Below, one piece after another: positions 36,644-45,457 of a DNA stretch of 64,000 nt. Within the stretch, counting starts at the first letter, position 1; every line of letters begins with the position of its first letter. The notes under the pieces were generated by a model. The model had not been told where the DNA came from. It saw nothing but the letters and a program-made list of their open reading frames with translations, and ran no database searches. The stretch is from the NCBI GenBank assembly GCA_020199835.1, contig JAIVJV010000009.1, positions 620,001 through 684,000 on the forward strand, in the 5' to 3' direction. The position numbers were made by a program, and so were the translations under genes. The stretch comes from Acidobacteriota bacterium. GTDB lineage: Bacteria; Acidobacteriota; Blastocatellia; Pyrinomonadales; Pyrinomonadaceae.

Positions 36644-36680
36644 TGGTCCGAACCTACGCCGAGGTTATCTCACGCGACAT

Positions 36681-36885
36681 ACGCCAAGGCGTTCGCGACT
36701 TCTAGCCAAATACGCCGAAGGCGTTAACTAATTTCAGCCCAGGGTTTCCTACCCTGGGTTAACCCCAAACCGACCAAGAGCAACTCTGTAAGAGTTGGCC
36801 AACTCCTTCGGAGTTGAATACTCTCAGGGCAACTGGTACCCAGGGTATAAACCCTGGGCTGAAATTAGTGAACTCCTTCGGAGTT
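36681..36885. repeat. Cluster of palindromes with a 21-bp perfect inverted repeat (CCCAGGGT family), copy B
   Basis: This 306-base gap holds only repeats. ACTAATTTCAGCCCAGGGTTT without its last base (36727-36746) and its complement (ending 36869) form a perfect 21-bp inverted repeat 143 bases across, with inner ACCCTGGG/CCCAGGGT arms. Around it are short hairpins: ACGCCAAGGCGT (36681), ACGCCGAAGGCGT (36712), AACTCT-GTA-AGAGTT (36782) and AACTCCTTCGGAGTT twice (36801 and 36871). Confidence 0.8.
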
Positions 36886-36949
36886 CTGTCACTACGGCGG
36901 CAACGTCACTCGAACGCGGTCAGCCGTAACTCGAACGTGCGAACCAGCG

Positions 36950-37933
36950 TCATTCGAACGTGGCGAGGAGTTCGCTCGCCGTGGCGGTGGCGGTGCCGAC
37001 TTTGCCGACGACGATTCCGGCGGCGTGGGTGGCGAGTGTGGCCGCCTCGAGCATTGTCGCGCCGGCCGCGAGCGCTCCTGCGAGCGTCGCGATTACGGTA
37101 TCGCCCGCGCCCGTCACATCGTAAACTTCACGCGCGGCTGTTTCGACGTAAACCGGTTGTCCGCCTGATTCCAATAACATCATGCCGCGATCGCCACGCG
37201 TGATCAGCACTGCGTCGCAACCGAGTTTCTGTTGAATAATGCGTGCCGCGTCGTGCGACCCGTCATCCGAATGATCTTCGGTGTCGCTCATGCGCAACGC
37301 CTCGTGATGATTCGGCGTGATCAACGTCGCCGGGCGATACGAGCTGAAGTTGCGCAGTTTGGGATCGACCAGCACGGGCACGCGCTCGTACGCAAACGGC
37401 AGAATCTCGCGCAAAATTCCCGGCGTCACCACGCCTTTGTCGTAGTCGGAAACAACAAACGCATCTGCCGCCGCCAACTTCTCTTTTAAACGCGCCACGA
37501 TCTGCGTTTCGAGCTTCGCATCAATCGGCGCGCGCGATTCACGATCGGCTCGCACAACCAACTGGCTATGGGCCACGATGCGTGTCTTCGTTGTCGAACG
37601 TCGCGTCTCATCGACGATCACGCCACTGTCACCGCCGGAGTTCAACTGCCGCAACTCGTCGCGCAATCGTTCACCCGCGAAGTCATTTCCAATTACACCG
37701 ACTACCCAACCGTGGGCGCCGAGCGCGATCAAATTCGCCAACACGTTTGCCGCGCCACCGAGATGGACCGACTCGCGCCGTACGTCCACCACCGGCACCG
37801 GACCTTCGGGAGAAATTCGCGTGACGTCGCCCCAGACAAACTCGTCGAGCATCACATCGCCCAACACAAGCACCTTACGCTCGCCAAACGTTCGCAGGAT
37901 TTCGGAAGCACGAGTTTTTGTTAGTTGAGGCAT
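36950..37933 (-). CDS. rfaE1: D-glycero-beta-D-manno-heptose-7-phosphate kinase (RfaE1/HldA)
   Basis: A 327-residue PfkB-family sugar kinase with the heptose-kinase start VLVLGDVMLDEFVWGDVTRISPEGP cut here to its parts LGDVMLDEFVWG and RISPEGPVPVV. It also has HLGGAANVLANLIALGA and the C-terminal ATP motif VTGAGDTVIATLAGALAAG. It phosphorylates D-glycero-D-manno-heptose-7-phosphate at C1 for LPS inner-core heptose. It is the kinase half only; the cytidylyltransferase (RfaE2) is not in this window. It overlaps the heptosyltransferase gene by 13 bases. Confidence 0.92.
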   Translation of the reverse strand: MPQLTKTRASEILRTFGERKVLVLGDVMLDEFVWGDVTRISPEGPVPVVDVRRESVHLGGAANVLANLIALGAHGWVVGVIGNDFAGERLRDELRQLNSGGDSGVIVDETRRSTTKTRIVAHSQLVVRADRESRAPIDAKLETQIVARLKEKLAAADAFVVSDYDKGVVTPGILREILPFAYERVPVLVDPKLRNFSSYRPATLITPNHHEALRMSDTEDHSDDGSHDAARIIQQKLGCDAVLITRGDRGMMLLESGGQPVYVETAAREVYDVTGAGDTVIATLAGALAAGATMLEAATLATHAAGIVVGKVGTATATASELLATFE

Positions 37934-39060
37934 CGTTCAATTGCGGCCAGCACACGCGGCGCCGGCACGCGCAGGATACATTCAGGCTGCGGAAACTTCT
38001 CGCAAAAATAACCGTGGCAAGGCTGGCAGGGCATTTGTTCAAACACGACTTCCGCCGCCGCGCGGCTCCACGGACGCCAGGCAGCAACGTTTGAGGAACC
38101 AAAAATTACGACTGACGGTGTGCCGACCGCCGCAGCGATGTGGGCGATACCACTATCATTGCCGACGAATAGTTGCGAACGGGCAGCTAAAGCGGTGACT
38201 TCCGGCAGTGAGAGACTAAATGAAACGATTCTCACGGATGCTTCGCCGAGCAGATCATTGATGACTTGCGTTTCGTGCGGCGCAGCGATCGCGACGGGTG
38301 CAAAGCCTCGATCCGTGACAAACTCAGCGACGCCCGCAAAGTTCTCAGTCGCCCAACGCTTTGTTTCAAATGCAGCCGCGGGATGAATCAGCGCGATCTT
38401 TTGATCTGCAAGCCCGGCAGCCGCAAGTCGACGGTTAACCGCCTCGACAGCGAGCGGCGAAATTCCGAGTTGAGTTCGCGGCCGGTCCGTCACCGGCACG
38501 CCGGTCCAACCCAATAAAGCGAGTTGCTGCTCGACCGAATGCGCTTTCTGTTGTCCCCACAGCAGCAGCGGAGAGGGCGCGAGCTCGGTGTGAAGTTTGG
38601 CGTATTGATAAGTCTCGAACCCTACGCGATGGCGCGCGCCGGTTGCACGCGTCAGGAAAGTCGCTGTGGTTCCACCGTGAAGGTTATAGACCACGTCATA
38701 ACGCTTCGCTCGCAACTCGCCCGCGACACGCGTGCGCGCGACGACGCCACCGCGCTCGAGCACAACCACGTTGTCAACGTGCGGATGATTCTCGAGCAAC
38801 GGCGCGACCCAGTCTTCGACGAGTATGTCCACTTGCGCGTGTGGCAAAAAACGCTTCAACGCGAAGACGGAAGGCGTCGCTAAAACCGTGTCGCCGATGG
38901 ATCGCAGCCGCACGACCAAAACGCGCCGAACGGCTTCCCAATCCCAACGAGCCGGCGCAAGCGGTTGCGGCGCTGTGTCACCCTGCATACCAAACGCTGC
39001 GTTCGTCCCCACGACCCGCAGTTGCGGAGACGGTTGAACTATGTCGCGCAGGCTGTTCAT
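37921..39060 (-). CDS. Glycosyltransferase family 9 (heptosyltransferase)
   Basis: The 379-residue product is GT-B fold family GT9: VLVVRLRSIGDTVLATPSVFALKR at the N-terminus, NLHGGTTATFLTRATGA, LIHPAAAFETKRWATENFAGV, and FVGNDSGIAHIAAAVGTPSVVIFG for donor binding. The C-terminus has CQPCHGYFCEKFPQPEC. It adds ADP-heptose to the LPS core. The first ~35 residues form an unconserved extension, so the start could be later. It lies between a Trm112-like gene (4 bases upstream) and rfaE1 (13-base overlap). Confidence 0.92.
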   Translation of the reverse strand: MNSLRDIVQPSPQLRVVGTNAAFGMQGDTAPQPLAPARWDWEAVRRVLVVRLRSIGDTVLATPSVFALKRFLPHAQVDILVEDWVAPLLENHPHVDNVVVLERGGVVARTRVAGELRAKRYDVVYNLHGGTTATFLTRATGARHRVGFETYQYAKLHTELAPSPLLLWGQQKAHSVEQQLALLGWTGVPVTDRPRTQLGISPLAVEAVNRRLAAAGLADQKIALIHPAAAFETKRWATENFAGVAEFVTDRGFAPVAIAAPHETQVINDLLGEASVRIVSFSLSLPEVTALAARSQLFVGNDSGIAHIAAAVGTPSVVIFGSSNVAAWRPWSRAAAEVVFEQMPCQPCHGYFCEKFPQPECILRVPAPRVLAAIERCLN

Positions 39061-39063
39061 TGT

Positions 39064-39234
39064 TCATTCTTCGATCGCGGCTTCGTCAATGAGCATGACG
39101 GGAATGTCGTCGCGAATCGGATAAACGCGTTTGCACTCGACGCATTTCAACGCGTTGCCGTCCGGTTTCACTTCTACTTTTGCTTTGCAAGCCGGACAGG
39201 CGAGAATTTCCAAGAGTTCCTCACTAACTGCCAT
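39064..39234 (-). CDS. Trm112-family zinc protein
   Basis: A 56-residue protein of the Trm112/YcaR family: LLEILACPACKAKVEV, then a second cysteine pair CVEC and RVYPIRDDIPVMLIDEA. Bacterial members often lie beside LPS or lipid A genes, as here, and eukaryotic Trm112 activates methyltransferases. The role in bacteria is unclear. ATG 39234 has AAAGG upstream; the frame to 39315 is not conserved. Confidence 0.88.
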   Translation of the reverse strand: MAVSEELLEILACPACKAKVEVKPDGNALKCVECKRVYPIRDDIPVMLIDEAAIEE

Positions 39235-39368
39235 GGGAATGACCTTTCTAGCGGCGCTGCTGGGAAAGTGACAAAAGCTTAACACAAGCGGACAGTTAGA
39301 CGCAGGAAACAGCACTTATACTTGCCGCCAACGGACGCTGTGTAAGGATTTGACCACGGGAAAAAGGG

Positions 39369-40130
39369 ATGTCATTAGAATTTGCATTGCAGTACGGCTG
39401 CCCGCTGCGCGCGAACTACTCGGAACAGCATCTGCGCGAGTGGGGACGTTTGAGCAGCTTGCACGCGAAACTCACGACTGGCGACGCGGGCGCGCCTTCG
39501 ATCGATAAGCTCGACTGGGTGGAAAAGGCGAGTCCAGAGATCGAGCGGATGCAGCGAGCGACAACGATCTGTGCGTACTGTCCGGCGTGTTTGCCGGTTG
39601 AGGTCGCGGGCGATGGCGAGTCGGTCGGGTGTCTGGGACGGATTAATTATCCGATCGAAGCTGTGTTTGAGAAGTTCCTCGCTGATCGTGTTCAGCTTTC
39701 GCTCGATACGGTCGACACGGAGGACCAGCCGCGGCTGTTGCGCATACTCGTCGATCCCGAATCACCGTTTGATGGTGAAGCGACGAAAGAGTTGAGGCGC
39801 GTAGTGACGGATCAGAATTTGCGGTTTTTCGAGTTGCGCGTGCCGATCGGGCTCACGCGCGATGCTGCTCGACTCACGACGGACAATGTTTTCGACCTGC
39901 TCGCCGGTTTTCGCTCTGAAGACAGCGTACGGACGACTTACACGCGAGAGCTTCCGTTTGAAGCCGCCGCCGATTACTACGACTTTCTAGATTTGATCTT
40001 GCGAAACGAGTTGAGTCAATCGGAAGTGACGCGCCTCACCGCGCGCAGCCGCAACTACACGCAGTTTCTGCGTCTGCTCATGGCGATTGAAAAGGCTGAG
40101 GCACTGAATACGCGTTTGCTGATCGACTGA
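39369..40130 (+). CDS. Hypothetical protein, 253 aa, with C-x2-C-x2-C motif
   Basis: I do not recognise the family. It is a soluble, acidic protein with a cysteine knot-like motif (CAYCPAC near residue 69) and another Cys shortly after (VGCLGR). It has helical N- and C-termini, ending in RSRNYTQFLRLLMAIEKAEALN. A metal site, either zinc or Fe-S, is plausible from the spacing. The body (LRILVDPESPFDGEATKELRR) has no catalytic signature I know. It is monocistronic, divergent from the Trm112 gene. AAAAAGGG lies directly before the ATG. Confidence 0.75.
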   Translation: MSLEFALQYGCPLRANYSEQHLREWGRLSSLHAKLTTGDAGAPSIDKLDWVEKASPEIERMQRATTICAYCPACLPVEVAGDGESVGCLGRINYPIEAVFEKFLADRVQLSLDTVDTEDQPRLLRILVDPESPFDGEATKELRRVVTDQNLRFFELRVPIGLTRDAARLTTDNVFDLLAGFRSEDSVRTTYTRELPFEAAADYYDFLDLILRNELSQSEVTRLTARSRNYTQFLRLLMAIEKAEALNTRLLID

Positions 40131-40198
40131 GTTCACTCTCGGCGGGCTTTAGTATTTTCAATGCACGGGTTCACCCCGGTGACGAAAGCGACGCTCCC

Positions 40199-40912
40199 TT
40201 ACTGCTTCTGTTCGTCTAACATGCGAAGCGTGTCGAGGATGAGGTTTGTGTTGCTCAGGGCCTGAATCCGCACGGGAAACTGCTCGACCGTCTTCTGAAA
40301 CTCAAACGTACCACTCGTGATTTCCACTACCTGCTGAAAAGCTTTGTCGCCACTCCCACCGCTGCACGCGGCATCCACAATTCGCCCGTCGTTGAACTTC
40401 ACCTGCCCTTCGTGACCGCCGCCGCTGAGCGTCAGCACACCGTTCAACCGCGCATTTTCGATCACCTGGATCGCGTCGAAAACGCTGATCGAGCTAAGGT
40501 CGCCCGCGAGTGTGAACTGTTTACGTTCAAACGTGGGCTCGGCAGTAGGAACCGGTTTGAGGTCGGGCCTGCGGGCGCGGCGAATGGCTTCGAGTCCGCC
40601 GGCGATGTTGATGCGCATGTCCAGTTGTTTTGCTTCGAGTAACCGGTCGTGGGCCGTGTCGAAGTCTTCGCGTTCGATATACAGACTCGCGAGGGCGAGA
40701 CATTGGCGGGCCGCGTCTTCGGTGTGTTTTTGGCCCGCGCAGACCTCGCGCAGCCGTTCGCGCAGCTTGATCGAGCGGGTGTTGAGCTCGAGGGCGGTTT
40801 TGAGGCGTTTGATGGCGCGTTCCGGCGCCTGGTATTTCATGAAGAGCTCGGCGTCAAGCAGGGCTGCTTCGACCTCGCCGACGTGCTCTGTTTGTGAGTC
40901 AGTGACCGCCAT
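40199..40912 (-). CDS. DUF4388 (PATAN-like) protein with N-terminal TPR
   Basis: A 237-residue protein. Residues about 15-110 form TPR-like helices (LLDAELFMKYQAPERAIKRL, LALASLYIEREDFDTAHD). From about residue 135 there is a DUF4388 domain (FTLAGDLSSISVFDAIQVIE, GVLTLSGG, VKFNDGRIVDAACSG, TSGTFEFQ). In myxobacteria and others such domains occur in signalling and motility proteins, with no enzymatic role. ATG 40912 is likely; an in-frame start 15 codons earlier is possible. Confidence 0.82.
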   Translation of the reverse strand: MAVTDSQTEHVGEVEAALLDAELFMKYQAPERAIKRLKTALELNTRSIKLRERLREVCAGQKHTEDAARQCLALASLYIEREDFDTAHDRLLEAKQLDMRINIAGGLEAIRRARRPDLKPVPTAEPTFERKQFTLAGDLSSISVFDAIQVIENARLNGVLTLSGGGHEGQVKFNDGRIVDAACSGGSGDKAFQQVVEITSGTFEFQKTVEQFPVRIQALSNTNLILDTLRMLDEQKQ

Positions 40913-41113
40913 TTCCGCGCGAAAACCTCCGATCTGCGCCGGGAGTGAGTTTAGCACAACGAAAAGGCCCGATTTTTCGTAAGAATACGCGTTGGTTAAT
41001 AAGGGATGTAAACCTGCGGGGGCAGCGAAACATCAGAAGTAGTGTTGGAAGGGTTAAGGTTATGAATCAGCGATGGATGAAACGACGAATTGAGCGCTCG
41101 CGAGCGCGATGTA

Positions 41114-41134
41114 CCACAGAGAAACACGAATCAA
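41114..41134 (+). repeat. Half element of the CACAGA/ACACG family
   Basis: CCACAGAGAAACACGAATC matches the left arm of the palindrome at 16688 (CCACAGATTACACAGAGAACCACGAATTAG, shown here only to describe the shared blocks CCACAGA and CACGAAT). No matching right arm follows. It lies 17 bases past the 3' end of the GxxExxY gene. Confidence 0.5.
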
Positions 41135-41150
41135 CCGAGATCGAACACCG

Positions 41151-41546
41151 CTACCTCGCCTTTCGAGAATTGTCGAAAAGCAATCTCTTGAACTCCGGCT
41201 TGACCCCGAAGTTAAGTAACAGTCCGACCTCAATGTCCCTTGCTCGCAAGTAGTTCAGCAGTTGAGCTTGGTGCGAACCGTCTAGAGCTCGCACCGCCTT
41301 CAACTCCAACAAGACACTCCTCTGAACGAGCATATCGCCCTCGAAGTGTCCTACTTGATGCCCGCGAAACCAGACCGGGATGTCGACGGGCCAGCACACC
41401 TCCAACCCGATAGCGTGATGTGCCAATCCGAGAGACTTCTGGTACACCGATTCGAGAAATCCGTGTCCCAACTCGTTGTAAACATCATAGAACGTACCGA
41501 TTATTTTGCCGGTGAGTTCTTTGTGCTTTATCTCTGAAAGTTTCAA
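41151..41546 (-). CDS. GxxExxY protein (PD-(D/E)XK nuclease-like fold)
   Basis: A 131-residue protein of the GxxExxY family: KELTGKIIGTFYDVYNELG, the signature G-H-G-F-L-E-S-V-Y, VGHFEGDMLVQRSVLLELKAV with the E-x-K core, and QLLNYLRARDIEVGLLLNFGV. The family is assigned to the PD-(D/E)XK nuclease clan and its function is unknown. The start is a TTG whose last two bases are in the TGA stop of the TonB receptor gene, with GAGG upstream, so it is translated by coupling. A CACAGA half-repeat flanks its 3' end. Confidence 0.9.
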   Translation of the reverse strand: MKLSEIKHKELTGKIIGTFYDVYNELGHGFLESVYQKSLGLAHHAIGLEVCWPVDIPVWFRGHQVGHFEGDMLVQRSVLLELKAVRALDGSHQAQLLNYLRARDIEVGLLLNFGVKPEFKRLLFDNSRKAR

Positions 41547-44500
41547 AACTCAGCCCTCAGGCCGAGCCGAACTTGTCGAGGACGTCCGGTGCGGGTAGCC
41601 AGGAGGAAAGAATCATTGGAACCCGAAGCGAAGTTTATGAATTCCGAGCCGAAACTGAACACGGTTTTATTTAAAACGTTATCGAACGCGACTGACGCGC
41701 AAATTTTAAATCGGCTCACCTGAAACTCACGTGTCACGTTTAGATCGAACACAAACAGTCCCGGGCCGCGACCGGCGTTACGCGAAAGGTTTCCGGACTG
41801 GCCGATGGGCGGCAGGCTGAAGCCCGCAAGGACAGTAGGATCGAGTGGCTCGCCAGGACGGCGCCACCGCAGCAAACGCAAGTCGCCCGAGTAGTTCGGT
41901 CGATCGTTACTGACGTCATCGAGATTCCGATCAACCCCACCAATCGATATATTGAACGGCGCTTCAGACGCCACACGCCAGATCGGCGACAACGTTAGAC
42001 CGCCAACATAACGCGGCAAGTTGAAAGTCCCCGAAAACACAAACCGATGCCGCCGGTCCAGCAAACTCCGCGCGCGCTCGCCACGAAAATCTCCCGGCAC
42101 CAGCGCGTCTGACGTGTTCACCACGCCGTCGTCTACAAGACTCGACATCGTGTAACCGGTACGGAAAGTAAAGTGGGAGTAGAAACGCTTGCGGAGTTCC
42201 ACGCTCATAGCGCGATAGAAACTATTCCCCACCGATACGAGTTGCTCGAGTTCACCACGCGTTGGGTCAGGCCGAAGTTGATTCAGCGCCGCAAGAGCCG
42301 CGTTAAGCGTCGTGGAAGAGGTGCCCGTCAAATTCATCACCGACACCGGCACGCCAAACTCAACCACACGCGTGATCGCATTCGGATTCGTGGGATTCAA
42401 ACTCGCGTGCGCAAACCGCACCAATTCACCCGCATTCGACGCATTGTGCAGCGGACGAACGCCGGTCAACGGATTAACGAAGTTTGCAAAGTCACGCGAC
42501 GCGAGAAATTCGGTGAAGTTGCTGTAACCCGCCGGCAGCACGGGCGCATTCGCGTTGAACTCGCGCCACAGATGTATGCCGCGCGTGAAAGTGAAGTTCG
42601 CTTCCACCGCATACCCACGACCGAGGTCGCGCTCGATGCCGGCGTTGAGTTGATAGCTTTCTGGTATGCGCAGCGCCGGATCCAACCGCCGCGCAAAATC
42701 AGTGTTCAAGACACCAAACTCGCGCACCAGCGTTGAATCCGAATCAAGCGTTTGCGGAAAACGAAGGTGCGCAGCGATGAACGCGCGGCGCTGCTCCGCG
42801 GTCAGCAGTTTTCCGTTCAGCGGATCGCGCAGCGCGTTGGTGTCGAAGAAGAGTTGGTGGTGGCCGAGTGTGAAGTCGTCGATCGTGCGCAGCAGGGGGC
42901 GGTTGTAAAAGATGCCGCCGCCGGCCCGCACGACAACTTTTTCCGTTGGCGCATAAGCCACGGAAAATCGAGGTCCCACATTATTAACGTCGCGAAGAAT
43001 CGTTTCGCGCTCATACCGCAAGCCGTAACTCACGAGCACGCGCGGATGCAGTTGCCACTCGTCCTGCACGAAGAAACCTGCGTACGTGTTTCGCTGCGTC
43101 GACGAGCTCTGAAAGTTTTGCCGGTAACGGCTCGGGACGCCGGCGAGAAAATCACCAGCACTTGCGAAACTAAACGTGCCACTCAAATCGGTGAGATCGA
43201 TAAAGGTCGAACGCACGTGCTGAATATCAACACCGAACTTGAGCGAGTGATCTCTGCGGATCAAAGATAGGATTTGCTGAAGCTGCGCGCGTTCTTCGCG
43301 GCGGTCGCTGCCGCCTAACGTGGATGAGCCGGCGATGAGCGTCCCGCTACGTCGTGCCGGATCTTCATCCACGTGCGAATCGTTAAGCGTGATGAGCACA
43401 ACCGGTTTGTCGCCGCTGCTCGTCGCGAACGAAGGCGCGAGACGCGAGTACTGCAACCGCAGTTGATTAACAACTCGCGAAGAGAAGACGAAATTGTCGG
43501 AATACGAGATCGCGTCGGAGTTACGCCGCCGTGCCTGCAACGCCTCGGCTAAACGGTTGCCGCCGCCAAACTGCCGGAGGTTCACGAGCCGCCCGGCTTG
43601 ATAAACGATCGACGCATTGTGTGTTTCGCTGAACTGATGGTCCACACGCGCAGTGACGCTCGTGTTTCTGAATGGCGTGCTCAACGATGAGATGAACGGC
43701 GCGACCTCCGCAGCGAGCTCCGGCGGATCAACGTCTTCGAGCCGGCGCTGGTCCAGAAGTGTTGGTCGCGGCAACCGGTAAAGATCGTTTTGCTGAACTG
43801 GAACGAGTGTGTCAATGAGCGCGCTGTCGAGAGTCTTATTCAGCTCGTAGGACACGAAGAACACCGCGCGTTTCCGCAGCGGCAAGAGCGGGCCACCAAG
43901 CGTGAACCCGACAACGTGGTCCTGCAACGGTAGACGCGCGAGACCCAGTGAATTGTTACGAAAGCTGTTTGCATTCAACGCTTCGTCACGAAAGAAGTAG
44001 AACCCGCTTCCGTGAAACTGCCGCGAGCCGCTGCGCGTTCGCAAGTTCACCCGCCCACCCGATGCGCGGCCGTACTCCGCCGAAAACTGATTCGTGATCA
44101 CCTGAACTTCCGCGATCGCTTCGAGCGACGGTTGAAAACGTTCGCGTGCGGCGCGGTCGTCGTTGTTGTCGAGACCGTCGATCGTGAGGTTATTCGAGTA
44201 AGCGGGCGCGCCGGCAAGCGCGAAAATGCCCGCTTCTTCCGGCGTGTTGGCAGCGTTACCGTTGCGATCCTCGGCGAGGTCGCGCGTGGAGAGTGGTTCC
44301 TCCGTGACGCCTGGCAACAGGAAGATCAGATCGAGTGGAGAACGTGTGTTGAGTGGCAGCGACCTCGTTTCGGCCGCGGTAAGTGTCGCGCCGACGACGG
44401 TCCGTTTCGTGTCTACGAGCGGTGGCTCCGCTGAAGTTATTACAACCGGCTCGATCACGAGGTCCGCCGGTAGCAGCGTCACTTCAAATTCCAGAGTTTG

Positions 44501-44800
44501 CCCGGAGACAGTAGCGACGTTTTCGATCTGCTGCGCGGCAAAGCCGTTAGCCGACATGCGAAGTACGTAGCTACCGGGTTCGAGTTGGACCAGGCGATAA
44601 CGTCCTTGCGCGTTGCTCGTGGTCCTGCGTGTGAATCCTGTTTTGATAAGTGTTGCTTGAACTTCAGCGCCGGGAATTACCGCGCCGTTCTGATCAGTGA
44701 CGCGACCCGCGATCGTTACCGTGTCGAGATCCTGTGCATTAACAAGTTGAAAGGTGAACGTAAACAGAAAAATAGTGAGAAGCGTGAGACGTGAGGTCAT
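41543..44800 (-). CDS. TonB-dependent receptor with carboxypeptidase regulatory-like domain
   Basis: The 1085-residue outer-membrane protein has a signal peptide (ending LVNAQ). A carboxypeptidase regulatory-like beta-sandwich (about residues 26-110) contains VTDQNGAVIPGAEVQATL and FTRRTTSNAQGRYRLVQLEPG. A plug follows (LTIDGLDNNDDRA, VQVITNQFSAEYGRASGG), then a long beta-barrel ending in an aromatic residue, RLGLRAEF. This Oar-like layout is abundant in Acidobacteriota. It probably imports carbohydrate or peptide. A TTG-start GxxExxY gene overlaps its stop. Confidence 0.92.
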   Translation of the reverse strand: MTSRLTLLTIFLFTFTFQLVNAQDLDTVTIAGRVTDQNGAVIPGAEVQATLIKTGFTRRTTSNAQGRYRLVQLEPGSYVLRMSANGFAAQQIENVATVSGQTLEFEVTLLPADLVIEPVVITSAEPPLVDTKRTVVGATLTAAETRSLPLNTRSPLDLIFLLPGVTEEPLSTRDLAEDRNGNAANTPEEAGIFALAGAPAYSNNLTIDGLDNNDDRAARERFQPSLEAIAEVQVITNQFSAEYGRASGGRVNLRTRSGSRQFHGSGFYFFRDEALNANSFRNNSLGLARLPLQDHVVGFTLGGPLLPLRKRAVFFVSYELNKTLDSALIDTLVPVQQNDLYRLPRPTLLDQRRLEDVDPPELAAEVAPFISSLSTPFRNTSVTARVDHQFSETHNASIVYQAGRLVNLRQFGGGNRLAEALQARRRNSDAISYSDNFVFSSRVVNQLRLQYSRLAPSFATSSGDKPVVLITLNDSHVDEDPARRSGTLIAGSSTLGGSDRREERAQLQQILSLIRRDHSLKFGVDIQHVRSTFIDLTDLSGTFSFASAGDFLAGVPSRYRQNFQSSSTQRNTYAGFFVQDEWQLHPRVLVSYGLRYERETILRDVNNVGPRFSVAYAPTEKVVVRAGGGIFYNRPLLRTIDDFTLGHHQLFFDTNALRDPLNGKLLTAEQRRAFIAAHLRFPQTLDSDSTLVREFGVLNTDFARRLDPALRIPESYQLNAGIERDLGRGYAVEANFTFTRGIHLWREFNANAPVLPAGYSNFTEFLASRDFANFVNPLTGVRPLHNASNAGELVRFAHASLNPTNPNAITRVVEFGVPVSVMNLTGTSSTTLNAALAALNQLRPDPTRGELEQLVSVGNSFYRAMSVELRKRFYSHFTFRTGYTMSSLVDDGVVNTSDALVPGDFRGERARSLLDRRHRFVFSGTFNLPRYVGGLTLSPIWRVASEAPFNISIGGVDRNLDDVSNDRPNYSGDLRLLRWRRPGEPLDPTVLAGFSLPPIGQSGNLSRNAGRGPGLFVFDLNVTREFQVSRFKICASVAFDNVLNKTVFSFGSEFINFASGSNDSFLLATRTGRPRQVRLGLRAEF

Positions 44801-44974
44801 CTTGTAAACTCCTGGTGCTTAATGTGAGGAAAACGCGCAGGAATCTACCACTTAGACCACAACCAGATCAACTGCTGAGTCGCGCTGTTAGCGGTGATGG
44901 CTCGTAGGGTGACGCCGGGAGGGAGGAAATTTTTAAAACAGATCTTCGTCCCGTTAGAAGACCACCAAAGATAA

Positions 44975-45364
44975 TTATCCGTGAGACCGGCGACGCAACG
45001 CCGCCACACGCCCGAGCGGGACCAACGCATCAGACTGTTCCGGCCCCGGCTCAAAGTTCGTCAGCTCATCCGCGTGTGTTTGCAGGTACTGAAAGAACCG
45101 TTCAAACTCCGCCTGCATCGCGTCCATCTTCTCGCGCATGTTCAAAATGATCTCCACGCCCGCGAGATTCACGCCGAGGTCGCGCGTCAATGAAAGAATG
45201 AGTTCCAAACGCTCGAGATCCGGATCCGTGTAAAGCCGCGTGTTGCCTTCAGAGCGCGAAGGCTTCAACAATCCTTCACGTTCGTAAAGCCGCAGCGTTT
45301 GTGGATGAATCCCATACTGCTCCGCCACCGCACTGATCGTGTAGGTCTTTGGTTTGCGAGTCAT
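44975..45364 (-). CDS. hspR: MerR-family heat-shock repressor HspR
   Basis: A 129-residue MerR-type regulator: YTISAVAEQYGIHPQTLRLYEREGLL winged helix with the HspR-like TRLYTDPDLERLELI, then LGVNLAGVEIILNMREKM and a coiled dimerisation helix. The GVNLAGVEIIL segment separates HspR from ordinary MerR proteins. HspR binds HAIR operators to repress dnaK with DnaK as co-repressor in Actinobacteria. It is the last gene of dnaK-dnaJ-hspR. No clear HAIR (CTTGAGT-N7-ACTCAAG) site is visible before dnaK. ATG 45364 starts the family homology. Confidence 0.9.
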   Translation of the reverse strand: MTRKPKTYTISAVAEQYGIHPQTLRLYEREGLLKPSRSEGNTRLYTDPDLERLELILSLTRDLGVNLAGVEIILNMREKMDAMQAEFERFFQYLQTHADELTNFEPGPEQSDALVPLGRVAALRRRSHG

Positions 45365-45380
45365 GGCATTTTCGATTTCA

Positions 45381-45457
45381 AATTGCCGATTGCCGATTTC
45401 GTAACAACCCGAGCACCACGCGTTCGTCTGCAAATCGACAATCGGCAATCGGCAATT
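45381..45457. repeat. Inverted repeat of ATTGCCGATTGCC units, hspR-dnaJ junction
   Basis: AATTGCCGATTGCCGATT (45381-45398) and its exact complement AATCGGCAATCGGCAATT (45440-45457), 41 bases apart. The second arm overlaps the dnaJ TAA stop. A related element lies between dnaJ and dnaK. Confidence 0.8.

Noticed and set aside
44845-45054. 69-codon minus-strand frame overlapping the end of hspR
   Set aside because: Overlaps a certain gene, no SD. The remaining 174-base gap before the TonB receptor gene shows nothing else.
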